DNA of 64,000 bases from Gracilimonas mengyeensis. GTDB lineage: Bacteria > Bacteroidota > Rhodothermia > Balneolales > Balneolaceae. The notes under the pieces were generated by a model. The model worked only from the letters and a program-made list of their open reading frames with translations. It made no database searches and was not told the DNA's origin. The stretch's first letter is position 1; the number at the start of each line of letters is the position of its first letter. Both the position numbers and the translations under genes were made by a program. Location of the stretch: the NCBI RefSeq assembly GCF_900182705.1, contig NZ_FXTP01000004.1, positions 186,001-250,000 on the forward strand, given 5' to 3'. Of the stretch, positions 55,797 to 62,873 are shown piece by piece.

Positions 55797-55868
55797 AACA
55801 ACCCGGGGCTGCATCCACTTGCGTGGATTTATCCCGGGCTATTGTTGTTCGTCCCATACGGGTACGTG
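55797..55868. repeat. REP-like palindromic unit
   Basis: AACCCGGGGCTGCATCC-ACTTGCGT-GGAT and ATCCCGGGCTATTGTTGTTCG-TCCC-ATAC-GGG form two adjacent hairpins of the REP type associated with tyrosine transposases in Bacteroidota. Related units are at 5583-5648 and, inverted and partial, 55396-55440. Confidence 0.6.
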
Positions 55869-55991
55869 AAAATTGTCCTAGAATTAGCTAACATCTTCAG
55901 CAATGACGGGTCCTAGACCGAACACAGATTAATGTAGTTCTCAGGCAGCTTTCTTTAGAGAGATATTGCAAAAATTGAATTTCATGATTAG

Positions 55992-56013
55992 TTTAAGACA
56001 ATAAACTCTTAAA
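55992..56013. promoter_or_regulatory. candidate operator, site 1: upstream of Rrf2 gene
   Basis: TTTAAGA-CAATAAAC-TCTTAAA is a perfect 7-8-7 inverted repeat, 93 nt before the regulator start. Nearly the same arms with the same 8-nt spacer precede the RIC gene (56596-56617) and the membrane protein gene (57434-57455). This suggests autoregulation by the Rrf2 protein; binding is untested. Confidence 0.5.
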
Positions 56014-56106
56014 TAGGCTGTGGCAAATCTAAGATTCCTTTTGGCATTGTAAGTAGTTGTTGCTGGTTTACCGTCATGGTCTGATAACCTCCACAAATAG
56101 AGAAGC

Positions 56107-56559
56107 ATGTTGTTATCAAAATCATGTGTGTACGGGCTGCGGGCGGCGCTTTACCTGGCGGCAAAAAGGGATGGGAGCTATTATTCTATCCGCACAATGA
56201 GTGAAGAACTCGATATTTCCTTCCATTTTTTGACCAAGATTCTGCAGCAGTTAACGGCAGACAGCCTGCTGGAATCATACAAAGGGCCGAATGGGGGAGT
56301 GCGGTTATCAGCAAAAGGGAAAAAATCTACCCTTTTTGATTTAGTGATTGCTATAGATGGGCCGGGCTTGTTTACTGAGTGCGCTTTAGGCCTGCCTGGT
56401 TGCGGATCAGAGGAACCATGTCCTTTGCACAATAGCTGGATTGATACCCGGGCTTCTATTGAAAACATGCTGAAGCGCACTAACCTCACTAAAATTGCGG
56501 AAGAGGGAAAAGAAAAACATTTTCGTCTTACTGCTGACGGCCACTTCTCCTGGAGTTAG
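56107..56559 (+). CDS. Rrf2-family regulator with three-cysteine Fe-S motif (NsrR/IscR-like)
   Basis: A winged-helix transcription factor likely sensing nitric oxide or Fe-S status. The DNA-binding part is SKSCVYGLRAALYLAAK plus SIRTMSEELDISFHFLTKIL and the wing KGPNGGVRLS. Cysteines 92, 99 and 105 (ECALGLPGCGSEEPC) match the positions and spacing of the Fe-S ligands of NsrR and IscR. The 150 residues are normal. Next to a RIC gene and NO-type membrane proteins an NsrR-like role is more likely than IscR; no isc or suf genes are near. A palindrome upstream suggests self-control. Confidence 0.9.
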   Translation: MLLSKSCVYGLRAALYLAAKRDGSYYSIRTMSEELDISFHFLTKILQQLTADSLLESYKGPNGGVRLSAKGKKSTLFDLVIAIDGPGLFTECALGLPGCGSEEPCPLHNSWIDTRASIENMLKRTNLTKIAEEGKEKHFRLTADGHFSWS

Positions 56560-56595
56560 AAATTTTTTTTCATCGATTCATAAAGAATTCATATA

Positions 56596-56617
56596 AATAA
56601 GATAAAATACTCTTAAA
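56596..56617. promoter_or_regulatory. candidate operator, site 2: upstream of RIC gene
   Basis: AATAAGA-TAAAATAC-TCTTAAA sits 15 nt before the RIC ATG. The right arm is identical to site 1, the left arm matches 5 of 7, and the spacer is again 8 nt. A repressor here would block the transcription start or the first steps of elongation. Confidence 0.45.
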
Positions 56618-56632
56618 ACTAAAATAGTTGTT

Positions 56633-57328
56633 ATGCAAAATTACTCACAAACACCTGTTGGCCAAATTGTGGCCAAAGATTACCGAACTGCACAGATATT
56701 ACGATCTCATGGCTTAGATTTTTGCTGTGGGGGAGGACGAACGCTTGAAAAAGCCTGTGCTTCCAAAAATATTGAACTAGAACAAGTGATATCGGAGCTG
56801 GAAGGTTTACAGACATCCGATAGCCTCACGGAAAATTATAATGAATGGTCGCTGGATTTCCTGGTGGATTACATCGTGAATAATCATCACGGCTTTGTAC
56901 AAAAGGCTTTACCGGAAATTAACTTCTATGCCGAGAAAGTAGCTCGCGTGCATGGCGAAAGAAATCCAAACCTGTATGACATCCTCCAAAAAGTACGTCT
57001 GCTGAGTGATGAAATGCTTGGTCATTTGCAAAAAGAGGAAGAGGACCTGTTTCCACAGATTAAAGAACTGGTTAGAGAGCACAAAAAAGGGTCGGTTAAG
57101 GAAGCACTGATAGAAGCGCTGGAAGATGAGCACGATAAGGCCGGCCAGTTAATGGCTGAGATAGAAGAGCTGACCGAAGGATTTACTCCTCCTGAAGACG
57201 CATGCGCATCGTACCGGGTGTTATTCCAAAACCTGGAAGGCTTCCAGCAAGACTTGCACAAACATGTGCATTTAGAGAATAATATCCTGTTTCCCAAGGC
57301 ACTGAATCTTGAACAGCGCTTGAACTGA
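56633..57328 (+). CDS. ric: iron-sulfur cluster repair di-iron protein (RIC/ScdA/YtfE)
   Basis: Repairs Fe-S clusters damaged by nitric oxide or peroxide. The N-terminal ScdA_N/DUF542 domain (about 1-60) has VGQIVAKDYRTAQILRSHGL and DFCCGGGRTL with two adjacent Cys. The hemerythrin-like domain (about 75-225) offers di-iron ligands in YIVNNHHGFVQ, MLGHLQKEEEDLFP, EDEHDKAGQLM and HKHVHLENNILFP. The 231 residues are normal. It is 73 nt downstream of the Rrf2 gene and ends at a strong terminator, so it has its own transcript, probably from a promoter near the palindrome at 56596-56617. Confidence 0.95.
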   Translation: MQNYSQTPVGQIVAKDYRTAQILRSHGLDFCCGGGRTLEKACASKNIELEQVISELEGLQTSDSLTENYNEWSLDFLVDYIVNNHHGFVQKALPEINFYAEKVARVHGERNPNLYDILQKVRLLSDEMLGHLQKEEEDLFPQIKELVREHKKGSVKEALIEALEDEHDKAGQLMAEIEELTEGFTPPEDACASYRVLFQNLEGFQQDLHKHVHLENNILFPKALNLEQRLN

Positions 57329-57348
57329 GGCAGGTTTTTAGCATGCAT

Positions 57349-57385
57349 AAATCCGCCTGGTATCAAAACCCGGGCGGATTTTTTT
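57349..57385 (+). terminator. rho-independent terminator after RIC gene
   Basis: AAATCCGCC pairs with GGCGGATTT around a 15-nt loop and is followed by a T-run, 20 nt past the stop. Confidence 0.85.
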
Positions 57386-57433
57386 ATGCCAATAAAAGAG
57401 GAATAAGTAACTATTTCACTGCCGTTATAGATT

Positions 57434-57455
57434 TTTAAGACAAAATCATCTTCAT
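57434..57455. promoter_or_regulatory. candidate operator, site 3: upstream of NO-type membrane protein genes
   Basis: TTTAAGA-CAAAATCA-TCTTCAT has a left arm identical to site 1, a right arm conserved in its TCTT core, and the same 8-nt spacer. It lies 37 nt before ATG 57493 and between the RIC terminator and this gene, where a promoter must be. Confidence 0.45.
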
Positions 57456-57492
57456 CTAACCTTAATTAAATAAAACTATTGTGTATTGAAAA

Positions 57493-58749
57493 ATGTCAGA
57501 GGATGCACTAAAAATGAAATCACTGTCTAAAGATTCCGGTATTTGGCAATGGGCTATGTTCAGCTTTGTGCTGGCCGGCCTAACCGGTTTCCTATACAGG
57601 TTGGGTCTCGTTTTTCCTCTGCCTATCGATTTTTCGTTTGAAAACATTCGGCACGGACATTCACATCTAATGTTCTTTGGTTGGGCTGCACTGTTGCCTA
57701 TGTACCTGATAAAGCTGGATTCTATTCCAGGCTACCATGCAGCTTTTGGTCCTCGTCTGATGAAAGCCTCATTATGGTTTTCTGTGGTGTTTACTCTTTT
57801 ATCCTATCCGGCTTTCTTGATGTGGGGCTATCAACCGGTGGCAGCGGGAGAGGCTTACCTGCCGTTGTCAGCAATCCTTTCTGGTATGGTGATGATAGGT
57901 TGGTACGGCTTCATGATTGGCTATCTCATCACCCGCTATTTCAAAAAGGATTTCCAGCCCAATATCTGGTTTGAAAGTGCACTGATTATGCTTTTTATAA
58001 GCTCTCTGGGAGCATGGGGCGTTGGTTTTGTTGAATTGATGGGCATAGGCGGACCTATGTTTGGTAAGGCTCTTACGCATTTTTTCCTGGCCACTTTTAT
58101 GGAAGGCTGGGTGATTCTGGTACTTTTAGGTTTGATTGCAAAGGTTTTAAAAATAGGGGAAAAAGAGCTGGTGGTATCACCACTGGTGCTGGTTGGTCTG
58201 ATCACCATCGGAGCCCCGCTTACTTTCCCGTATGGAATTCCTGAATCGATGGTGAGTCTGAACTTGTCGGTGGCAGCAAGAATGGGCGGCTTCCTCATTG
58301 CAGAAGGCATTTTGTTATTTGCATTTTCAGCCTTTAGGTCACGAAAAAAAATGATGGCTATATGGGTATGGCCCCTGATATTCCTGGTGGCCAAGGCCTT
58401 TATGCAATTGGTCGCTTCCGTCTCGCCGGCCGACCTCTGGCTTTCAGACCACGGCATCCGGATACTGTACCTGCATGTAGTTTTATTAGGTGCCCTCACT
58501 ACCGGTTTGGTAGCTTACCTGAACAGAGACCTCGATATCCGTGCGGGTTACTTCTATGCGGTTCTTGGGTCCGTCATCTTTGTGATTTTAACCCTTGTGT
58601 TGCTCACCAGCTTATGGCCGGCATTTTTAAGTGGCATCTGGATTTATGATGTACTTGCCCTTGCGGCCATTTTCCCGGTAATAGCCGTGATGTTGTTCTG
58701 GCTAAAACTGTATCTCACCGTTAAAAAAGATGTCAAACAGTTTCCTTAG
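57493..58749 (+). CDS. polytopic membrane protein, NnrS/heme-copper-oxidase-like
   Basis: A 418-residue inner-membrane protein with about 12 predicted helices. ENIRHGHSHLMFFGWAALLP places several His at a helix start, as in NnrS and heme-copper proteins, which bind heme and protect against NO. Further His in KALTHFFLATFMEGW and in SDHGIRILYLHVVLLGALTTG are consistent with heme binding. It follows a terminator, so it starts its own transcript, and two small paralogous membrane proteins follow. Placement beside RIC and an NsrR-like regulator supports a role in NO handling. A firm family name is not possible from sequence by eye. Confidence 0.7.
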   Translation: MSEDALKMKSLSKDSGIWQWAMFSFVLAGLTGFLYRLGLVFPLPIDFSFENIRHGHSHLMFFGWAALLPMYLIKLDSIPGYHAAFGPRLMKASLWFSVVFTLLSYPAFLMWGYQPVAAGEAYLPLSAILSGMVMIGWYGFMIGYLITRYFKKDFQPNIWFESALIMLFISSLGAWGVGFVELMGIGGPMFGKALTHFFLATFMEGWVILVLLGLIAKVLKIGEKELVVSPLVLVGLITIGAPLTFPYGIPESMVSLNLSVAARMGGFLIAEGILLFAFSAFRSRKKMMAIWVWPLIFLVAKAFMQLVASVSPADLWLSDHGIRILYLHVVLLGALTTGLVAYLNRDLDIRAGYFYAVLGSVIFVILTLVLLTSLWPAFLSGIWIYDVLALAAIFPVIAVMLFWLKLYLTVKKDVKQFP

Positions 58750-58794
58750 GTTTACATCTGTAAGACAAGCTAATTTTGAAAATCAATCAAAGCT

Positions 58795-59232
58795 ATGCCT
58801 TTAATTACTCGGTTGTTTATTAAAACAGGTTTAGTCTATTTCGTGATTTCACTGTTGATAGGAATTAGCAGTCAAATACCTTCTCTTCACTTTCCTGCTA
58901 TCACACCATTATTCTGGCATATGTTAATGCTGGGATGGATCACACAAATCATCATCGGGGTTTCACTCTGGATGTTTCCCGGTCGTAAAAAAGAGGAAAG
59001 CTTTCAAAATCAGCGGTTGGGCTGGATTGCTTATGCGGGATTGAATTCCGGGCTGTTTTTACGCGTAATCAGTGAACCCTTGATCTATGCGTATCCAAAT
59101 ACTATTTGGGGTGAACTGTTGGTAGTATCCGCTGTACTGCATTTTGTGGGCATCGGGAGTTACGTACTGGAAATCTGGCCCAGGGTGATGTCGCGCAAGC
59201 AACGTCTGAATCGCCGAAAAAAACGGAAATAG
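58795..59232 (+). CDS. small four-helix membrane protein, heme-copper-like, paralog 1
   Basis: A 145-residue inner-membrane protein with four predicted helices and a very basic tail (MSRKQRLNRRKKRK). ITPLFWHMLMLGWITQIIIG followed by SLWMFPGRKK resembles one helix pair of NnrS/cytochrome oxidase subunit I proteins, including a conserved His at the helix start. Its neighbour (59237-59650) has the same layout, and both begin MPLI[ST]R. It is 45 nt downstream of the larger membrane protein. No independent function is known; it may form a complex with the neighbours. Confidence 0.7.
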   Translation: MPLITRLFIKTGLVYFVISLLIGISSQIPSLHFPAITPLFWHMLMLGWITQIIIGVSLWMFPGRKKEESFQNQRLGWIAYAGLNSGLFLRVISEPLIYAYPNTIWGELLVVSAVLHFVGIGSYVLEIWPRVMSRKQRLNRRKKRK

Positions 59233-59236
59233 TGCC

Positions 59237-59650
59237 ATGCCTCTGATCTCCCGCTGGATGATTCGTCTTTCACTGGTTTACCTACTGCTTGGGCTTACGG
59301 CCGGCAGTTTGATGCTCATCAATAAGGCATGGATGGTACATCCATTGCTTTGGGCCGCACTACCTGCACATATTGAATGGATGATCTTTGGCTGGATCAT
59401 ACAGTTCACCCTTGGAACAGCCTATTGGATATTGCCCCGGTTTCTGGATTCAAAAAGCCGTGGAAACGAGCCGATGGCCTGGACGATGCTACTCTCCCTG
59501 AACCTGGGCATCTGGTTTATCATTGCTGACGGTTTTAGCTTGATACCTTATGCTGGTCTGTCAGGCAGAGTGTTGGAAACACTGGGCGTGGTTCTATTTG
59601 CCCTGCTGCACTGGAAGCGAATTGTAACCTACGGGGATCACGAGCATTAA
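59237..59650 (+). CDS. small four-helix membrane protein, heme-copper-like, paralog 2
   Basis: A 137-residue membrane protein, second of a tandem pair 4 nt after paralog 1. Helix 2 (AHIEWMIFGWIIQFTLGTAYW, then ILPRF) matches HMLMLGWITQIIIGVSLWMFP of paralog 1 in spacing and in the H, GWI-Q, G, W and P positions. A His-containing end (YGDHEH) replaces the basic tail. The pair may be a split or duplicated half of a larger NnrS-like fold. It ends the module; repeats follow. Confidence 0.7.
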   Translation: MPLISRWMIRLSLVYLLLGLTAGSLMLINKAWMVHPLLWAALPAHIEWMIFGWIIQFTLGTAYWILPRFLDSKSRGNEPMAWTMLLSLNLGIWFIIADGFSLIPYAGLSGRVLETLGVVLFALLHWKRIVTYGDHEH

Positions 59651-59660
59651 ATAATCATAG

Positions 59661-59823
59661 CTTTCTGGCTCCACCATTTCGACCTCCTCTGTCTCCTCCT
59701 TCAGTAAGGAGGAGGACGCTAGAAAAGCAACTGAATCAGGAATAGAGCTGAGATGCTTTTACATGTCTCGGAAAAGTCCTCTCCTTTTGAAGGAGAGGAT
59801 TTAGGTGAGGTCGAAGTTCAAGG
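59661..59823. repeat. MITE-like intergenic repeat, family C copy 1
   Basis: TTCGACCTC (59778-59786, outer part of the element also includes GGCTCCACCA) has its inverted form GAGGTCGAA at 59807-59815 in the right end of the unit as printed. Internal hairpins CCTCCTT-CAGT-AAGGAGG and CCTCTCCTT-TTG-AAGGAGAGG are strong. A second copy follows at 59898-60030. The coordinates of the outer ends are approximate. No gene lies in 59651-60085. Confidence 0.6.
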
Positions 59824-59897
59824 CTTGGCGTGTGGGGAAGCAGCAAAAAGACTTTCAGGTTAGCGGTGACTACGCCTGATGTCGTATTAAATTTTGA

Positions 59898-60030
59898 CTC
59901 TTGGCTCCACCATTTCGACCTCCTCTGTCTCTTCCTTAATCAAGGAGGAGGACGCTTGAAAAGCAACCAAATCGTAAATAAGTCTGAGAGTTTTTATACG
60001 TCTCGAAAAAATCCTCTTATAGTTGAGGTC
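59898..60030. repeat. MITE-like intergenic repeat, family C copy 2
   Basis: It shares with copy 1 the block CTCCACCATTTCGACCTCCT, then CTGTCTC, GGAGGAGGACGCT, GAAAAGCAAC and GTCTCG-AAAA-TCCTCT, in the same order and orientation, 230 bp away. It is shorter and more diverged at the right end, where it abuts the DUF302 terminator. Confidence 0.65.
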
Positions 60031-60033
60031 AAA

Positions 60034-60070
60034 AAAAAAGCCTCACGAAAATGAATTCGTAAGGCTTTTG
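60034..60070 (-). terminator. rho-independent terminator of the DUF302-OsmC-thioredoxin operon
   Basis: On the minus strand AAAAGCCTTACGAA pairs with TTCGTGAGGCTTTT (one wobble) around a 6-nt loop and runs into nine T. It is 15 nt after the DUF302 stop. Confidence 0.85.
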
Positions 60071-60085
60071 CGCAAATGTACTCCC

Positions 60086-60472
60086 CTAAAGATTCTCAAT
60101 TACTTTCTTGAGCATAGACTGCACTTCATTGGCAACTTCGCCTAATTCCTCGTTTTCAATAGCCTGCATAGAAGCCACAGGGTCTACCGCTGATACTTCT
60201 ACCTTGCCGTCTTCGTGTTCCTGTACAATAACATTGCAGGGCAGCATCAGGCCAATATGTCCCTCTGCTTGCAGCGCTTTGTAAGCGTTTGGGGGATTGC
60301 AAGCACCAAGAATCTGGTAGTTCCGGAAATCTACATCCAGTTTCTTTTTCAGAGTACTTTTGATATCGATTTCTGTGAGCACTCCAAAGCCCTCTTCCTT
60401 GAGAGCAGCGGTGGTTTTTTCAATGGCTTCATCAAATCCAATGTTAAGTTTCTTACTAAAATGATAAGACAT
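60086..60472 (-). CDS. DUF302 family protein
   Basis: A small cytoplasmic protein of unknown function. The 128 residues cover one DUF302 domain: a GFDEAIEKTTAALKEEGFGV first helix, LTEIDIKSTLKKKL, the ILGACNPPNAYKAL segment with the conserved ACNP, and GLMLPCNVIVQE with a second conserved Cys. The two Cys could form a redox or metal site. It is the last gene of a minus-strand operon with OsmC, thioredoxin and a small membrane protein, which supports a redox-stress context. Confidence 0.92.
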   Translation of the reverse strand: MSYHFSKKLNIGFDEAIEKTTAALKEEGFGVLTEIDIKSTLKKKLDVDFRNYQILGACNPPNAYKALQAEGHIGLMLPCNVIVQEHEDGKVEVSAVDPVASMQAIENEELGEVANEVQSMLKKVIENL

Positions 60473-60545
60473 GGTATGTAATATTTAAATTCGAATTATT
60501 GGTTGTGATGACTGAGATAGTTAAAAAAACAATTGCAAACGGCAA

Positions 60546-60995
60546 TCAGTTCATGGCTCCAACTACCACCTTTCCATCCAATGAAATAGTGGTTTTTACC
60601 GAGCGACTGATCAGGCAAGCCGATTCGGCCTTTTCCATGATTCGGTGTGCTTTATCAACATATTTTTCATCCTGAATAATCAAAGTTGGCTTGAGTACTA
60701 TTTCGGTCATTGCAAACTTACCGTCAACTTTTGCCATGGTTCCGATTGCTTTCACGCTCAGGTTCTCGAACTTCAGTTTAGAATATTCGGCTATGGCAGT
60801 GAAGGTGGTCATAAAGCAGCTGCTCACAGAAGCCACAAACAAATGCTCCGGACTCCAAATGCCTTCAACTCCGCCGGGAAATTCCGGTGGGGTAGCTACT
60901 TCAATTTCAGTTTCCAGTTTATCGGAACTGAGTGTGCCTTTGCGGCCTCTGGTCCAGTCTAAATCAACCTGGTAGTTGTGTTCTTGGTCGCTCAT
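60546..60995 (-). CDS. OsmC/Ohr family protein
   Basis: A predicted thiol peroxidase of the OsmC fold acting on organic hydroperoxides or reactive sulfur. The two conserved cysteines are in VASVSSCFMTTF and KAESACLISRS. PEHLFVASV is the usual active-site approach. The 149 residues are normal. Its ATG overlaps the thioredoxin stop by 4 nt, so a thioredoxin-linked reduction is likely. Whether it is OsmC, Ohr or YhfA-like is not decided. Confidence 0.92.
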   Translation of the reverse strand: MSDQEHNYQVDLDWTRGRKGTLSSDKLETEIEVATPPEFPGGVEGIWSPEHLFVASVSSCFMTTFTAIAEYSKLKFENLSVKAIGTMAKVDGKFAMTEIVLKPTLIIQDEKYVDKAHRIMEKAESACLISRSVKTTISLDGKVVVGAMN

Positions 60996-61321
60996 TGGGC
61001 CTGCTCCAGTTTCTCTTGAATGATTTGCTGTAATTTAGGCATTTGTATAACACCGGCTTGTTGCCATAGTACTTGCCCGTCTTTGAAAAGAATGAGATTC
61101 GGAATACCCCGTACTTGGTAGCGAATGGCTACATCGGGATTCTTTTCGGTGTCAATTTTGATGATGGTTAGATCATCGCCCATCTGGCTTTTTAGTTCTT
61201 GCAGAATAGGGGCCATCATACGGCAGGGAGCGCACCAGTCGGCGTAGAAGTCTACCAGTACCGGGGTGTCGCTGTTAATTAACTCCGTAAAGCTTTTGCT
61301 TTTAGTCTGTGTGTTTTCCAT
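60992..61321 (-). CDS. trxA: thioredoxin
   Basis: A cytoplasmic disulfide reductant. The active site is WCAPC (29-33) in VDFYADWCAPCRMM; the cis-Pro loop is VRGIPNLILFKDG. 109 residues are standard, with no signal peptide. It overlaps OsmC by 4 nt and follows the small membrane protein by 4 nt. It may be a dedicated reductant for this operon rather than the main thioredoxin. Confidence 0.94.
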   Translation of the reverse strand: MENTQTKSKSFTELINSDTPVLVDFYADWCAPCRMMAPILQELKSQMGDDLTIIKIDTEKNPDVAIRYQVRGIPNLILFKDGQVLWQQAGVIQMPKLQQIIQEKLEQAQ

Positions 61322-61325
61322 CGGT

Positions 61326-61595
61326 TTATGATTCTTTTATTTCTGAAAATTCTACCTCGCTGTGCGTCGACTCCTGTGTTTTTCTCGAAGCCGGTACGCC
61401 GCAACTTTGTGACACCATACAACCGGTGTTCGTTAAGGCCTGAAACAGAAAAAAGGCGCTAAAAAAACCGGTCAGTACATCTTGATAGAGTACCCCCATT
61501 GCGGCAAAAAATACACTTATTGCTAGGGCAACCCAGCGCATGGTATGCCAGTTGGTAAACAGTCGGTTTTTTATACGTGTTGCTACAGCTTTCAT
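61326..61595 (-). CDS. small two-helix membrane protein with Cys pair (DUF2892-like)
   Basis: An 89-residue protein with predicted helices at about 19-36 (MRWVALAISVFFAAMGVLY) and 38-55 (LTGFFSAFFLFQALTN), then TGCMVSQSCGVPA with Cys separated by five residues, and a hydrophilic tail. DUF2892-like proteins with this layout are often linked to sulfurtransferases or rhodanese domains. First gene of the operon with thioredoxin, OsmC and DUF302; function unknown. Confidence 0.75.
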   Translation of the reverse strand: MKAVATRIKNRLFTNWHTMRWVALAISVFFAAMGVLYQDVLTGFFSAFFLFQALTNTGCMVSQSCGVPASRKTQESTHSEVEFSEIKES

Positions 61596-61710
61596 AGGTC
61601 TCTTTTAATGTGAGTCCTATGTTAGGTATTCCCAGCACTAAACTCAGTGACATTTATCACAGAGCCTCATGAGGTAGTGTTAAAGGTATAGCCCGGAAAT
61701 GAAGCGCTTA

Positions 61711-62664
61711 TTAAGACACGCTGCTATGGATTTCTATCTTTTGAGAAAGCCAGGAAAACATTTTTCGAAAAGCAGTTTGACGAACCTCAGGCTTGGAGAG
61801 GAATACGTCATGAATGGCCCGTGGGATTTCAGCAAAGCTGACATCAGATCCCAGCTTGCGCCCGAATTTTTTCATATGCTCTACATTCAGGACCATATCT
61901 GTTTTGAGCACAATGTTGTTCCATCTTTTGGGGCGGCTGGAAGCATCGGAATGCAAAATGAGGACGGGCACTGAAATATCGGAGGCGAGATGAAGTTTCT
62001 TTTGAGCCCGGTTCACCGCGTAGATCCATTGGAGGTAGGCTGGAAAGCCATTGAGTGGTTTCCATTCGGTATTAAAATGCCATTCGCCTTTTTTTTGATT
62101 GGAAACACTGGCCCCGTACACGTGTGACAACGGCTTTCTGCGGGCGGCATAAGGGGCAAAAAAGGAGATGACGCCGGCCATGGGCAGTAACAGCCATCTT
62201 TGCCACGGGGTGATGTTAAACTCCAGGAAAGGCGAGTTCAATATCAGTCCATCCACTTGGTCACGGTACTCTCCGGTATTCTGGTATACACTGGCAATCA
62301 GGCCTCCGGTAGAATGCCCAAGGATAAGCAACTTCTCATCCGTATCTGTCTCGGAGCGAATGATCTCAATGGAGCGGTCAATTTCTTCAAAATACTCGGT
62401 GATAGACCGGCAATAATTGGGATGCTGATGGGCAAGCAGGGAGCGGCCATATTTTCGCAGGTCAAGAGCATAGAAATTATACCCCTGTTCATGAAAAGCT
62501 TCCGCTACATGTTCATGAAAAAAATAATCGTTAAAACCGTGAAGATAGAGGATAGATGGCCTGTCGGGCACATTCTTATCAGATCGTACAAGAGTAGCAA
62601 TCACGCGTCCTTCATAATCCTCACCCATTTCCAGGGTTTGTTCTGTAAAATTATCTGAAACCAT
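61711..62664 (-). CDS. alpha/beta hydrolase, monoacylglycerol-lipase-like
   Basis: A cytoplasmic serine hydrolase of the serine-aminopeptidase S33/lysophospholipase group. The oxyanion loop is LYLHGFNDYFFHEHV, the nucleophile elbow ILGHSTGGLIA, the Asp lies in VPVLILHSDAS and the His in PRAIHDVFLS. The 317 residues are normal; no signal peptide. It starts 5 nt after ywbE. Likely acts on a carboxylic ester, but the substrate is unknown. Confidence 0.9.
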   Translation of the reverse strand: MVSDNFTEQTLEMGEDYEGRVIATLVRSDKNVPDRPSILYLHGFNDYFFHEHVAEAFHEQGYNFYALDLRKYGRSLLAHQHPNYCRSITEYFEEIDRSIEIIRSETDTDEKLLILGHSTGGLIASVYQNTGEYRDQVDGLILNSPFLEFNITPWQRWLLLPMAGVISFFAPYAARRKPLSHVYGASVSNQKKGEWHFNTEWKPLNGFPAYLQWIYAVNRAQKKLHLASDISVPVLILHSDASSRPKRWNNIVLKTDMVLNVEHMKKFGRKLGSDVSFAEIPRAIHDVFLSKPEVRQTAFRKMFSWLSQKIEIHSSVS

Positions 62665-62669
62665 ACTGC

Positions 62670-62864
62670 TTACTTAATCTCTTTCACTCTTCCGATATCG
62701 CCGCTGCGCAGGCGTACTTTAATGCCATGGGGATGGGTAGCACTGTTGGTTAAAATATCCTGAATGGTACCGTAGGTGATATTTCCTGAGCGTTGGTCTT
62801 TTTTTAGCACAATGCCCACGTCCATACCGGGAGAGAGCTCGCTGCGTTTTTGGCCGTCTTTCAT
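62670..62864 (-). CDS. ywbE: YwbE family protein
   Basis: A 64-residue protein of the YwbE/DUF2196 family, function unknown. RSELSPGMDVGIVLKKDQRS, GTIQDILTNSATHPHGIKVR and the ending GDIGRVKEI are the family pattern. It lies 9 nt after the DUF1801 gene and 5 nt before the hydrolase, so it is in one operon with both. Short for a gene but fully conserved in length. Confidence 0.93.
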   Translation of the reverse strand: MKDGQKRSELSPGMDVGIVLKKDQRSGNITYGTIQDILTNSATHPHGIKVRLRSGDIGRVKEIK

Positions 62865-62873
62865 GGAGTAAAT

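Larger units (their letters stand above)
55331..56106. other. 776-bp intergenic region packed with mobile-type repeats and the rrf2 promoter
   Basis: No gene is supported; open frames here are translations of repeats. In order it holds an inverted REP-like fragment (55396-55440), a complete MITE-like element (55481-55753), a second REP-like unit in the opposite orientation (55797-55868) and a palindromic candidate operator (55992-56013) before the Rrf2 gene. Confidence 0.8.

Noticed and set aside
55484-55916. Small open frames in both directions
   Set aside because: They translate the MITE-like and REP-like repeats, including the palindromes.
58750-58794. Possible fourth operator (TAAGACAAGCTAA) before the first small membrane protein
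   Set aside because: Only the left half resembles the motif; no TCTT arm at the 8-nt spacing, and the gene likely shares the upstream transcript.
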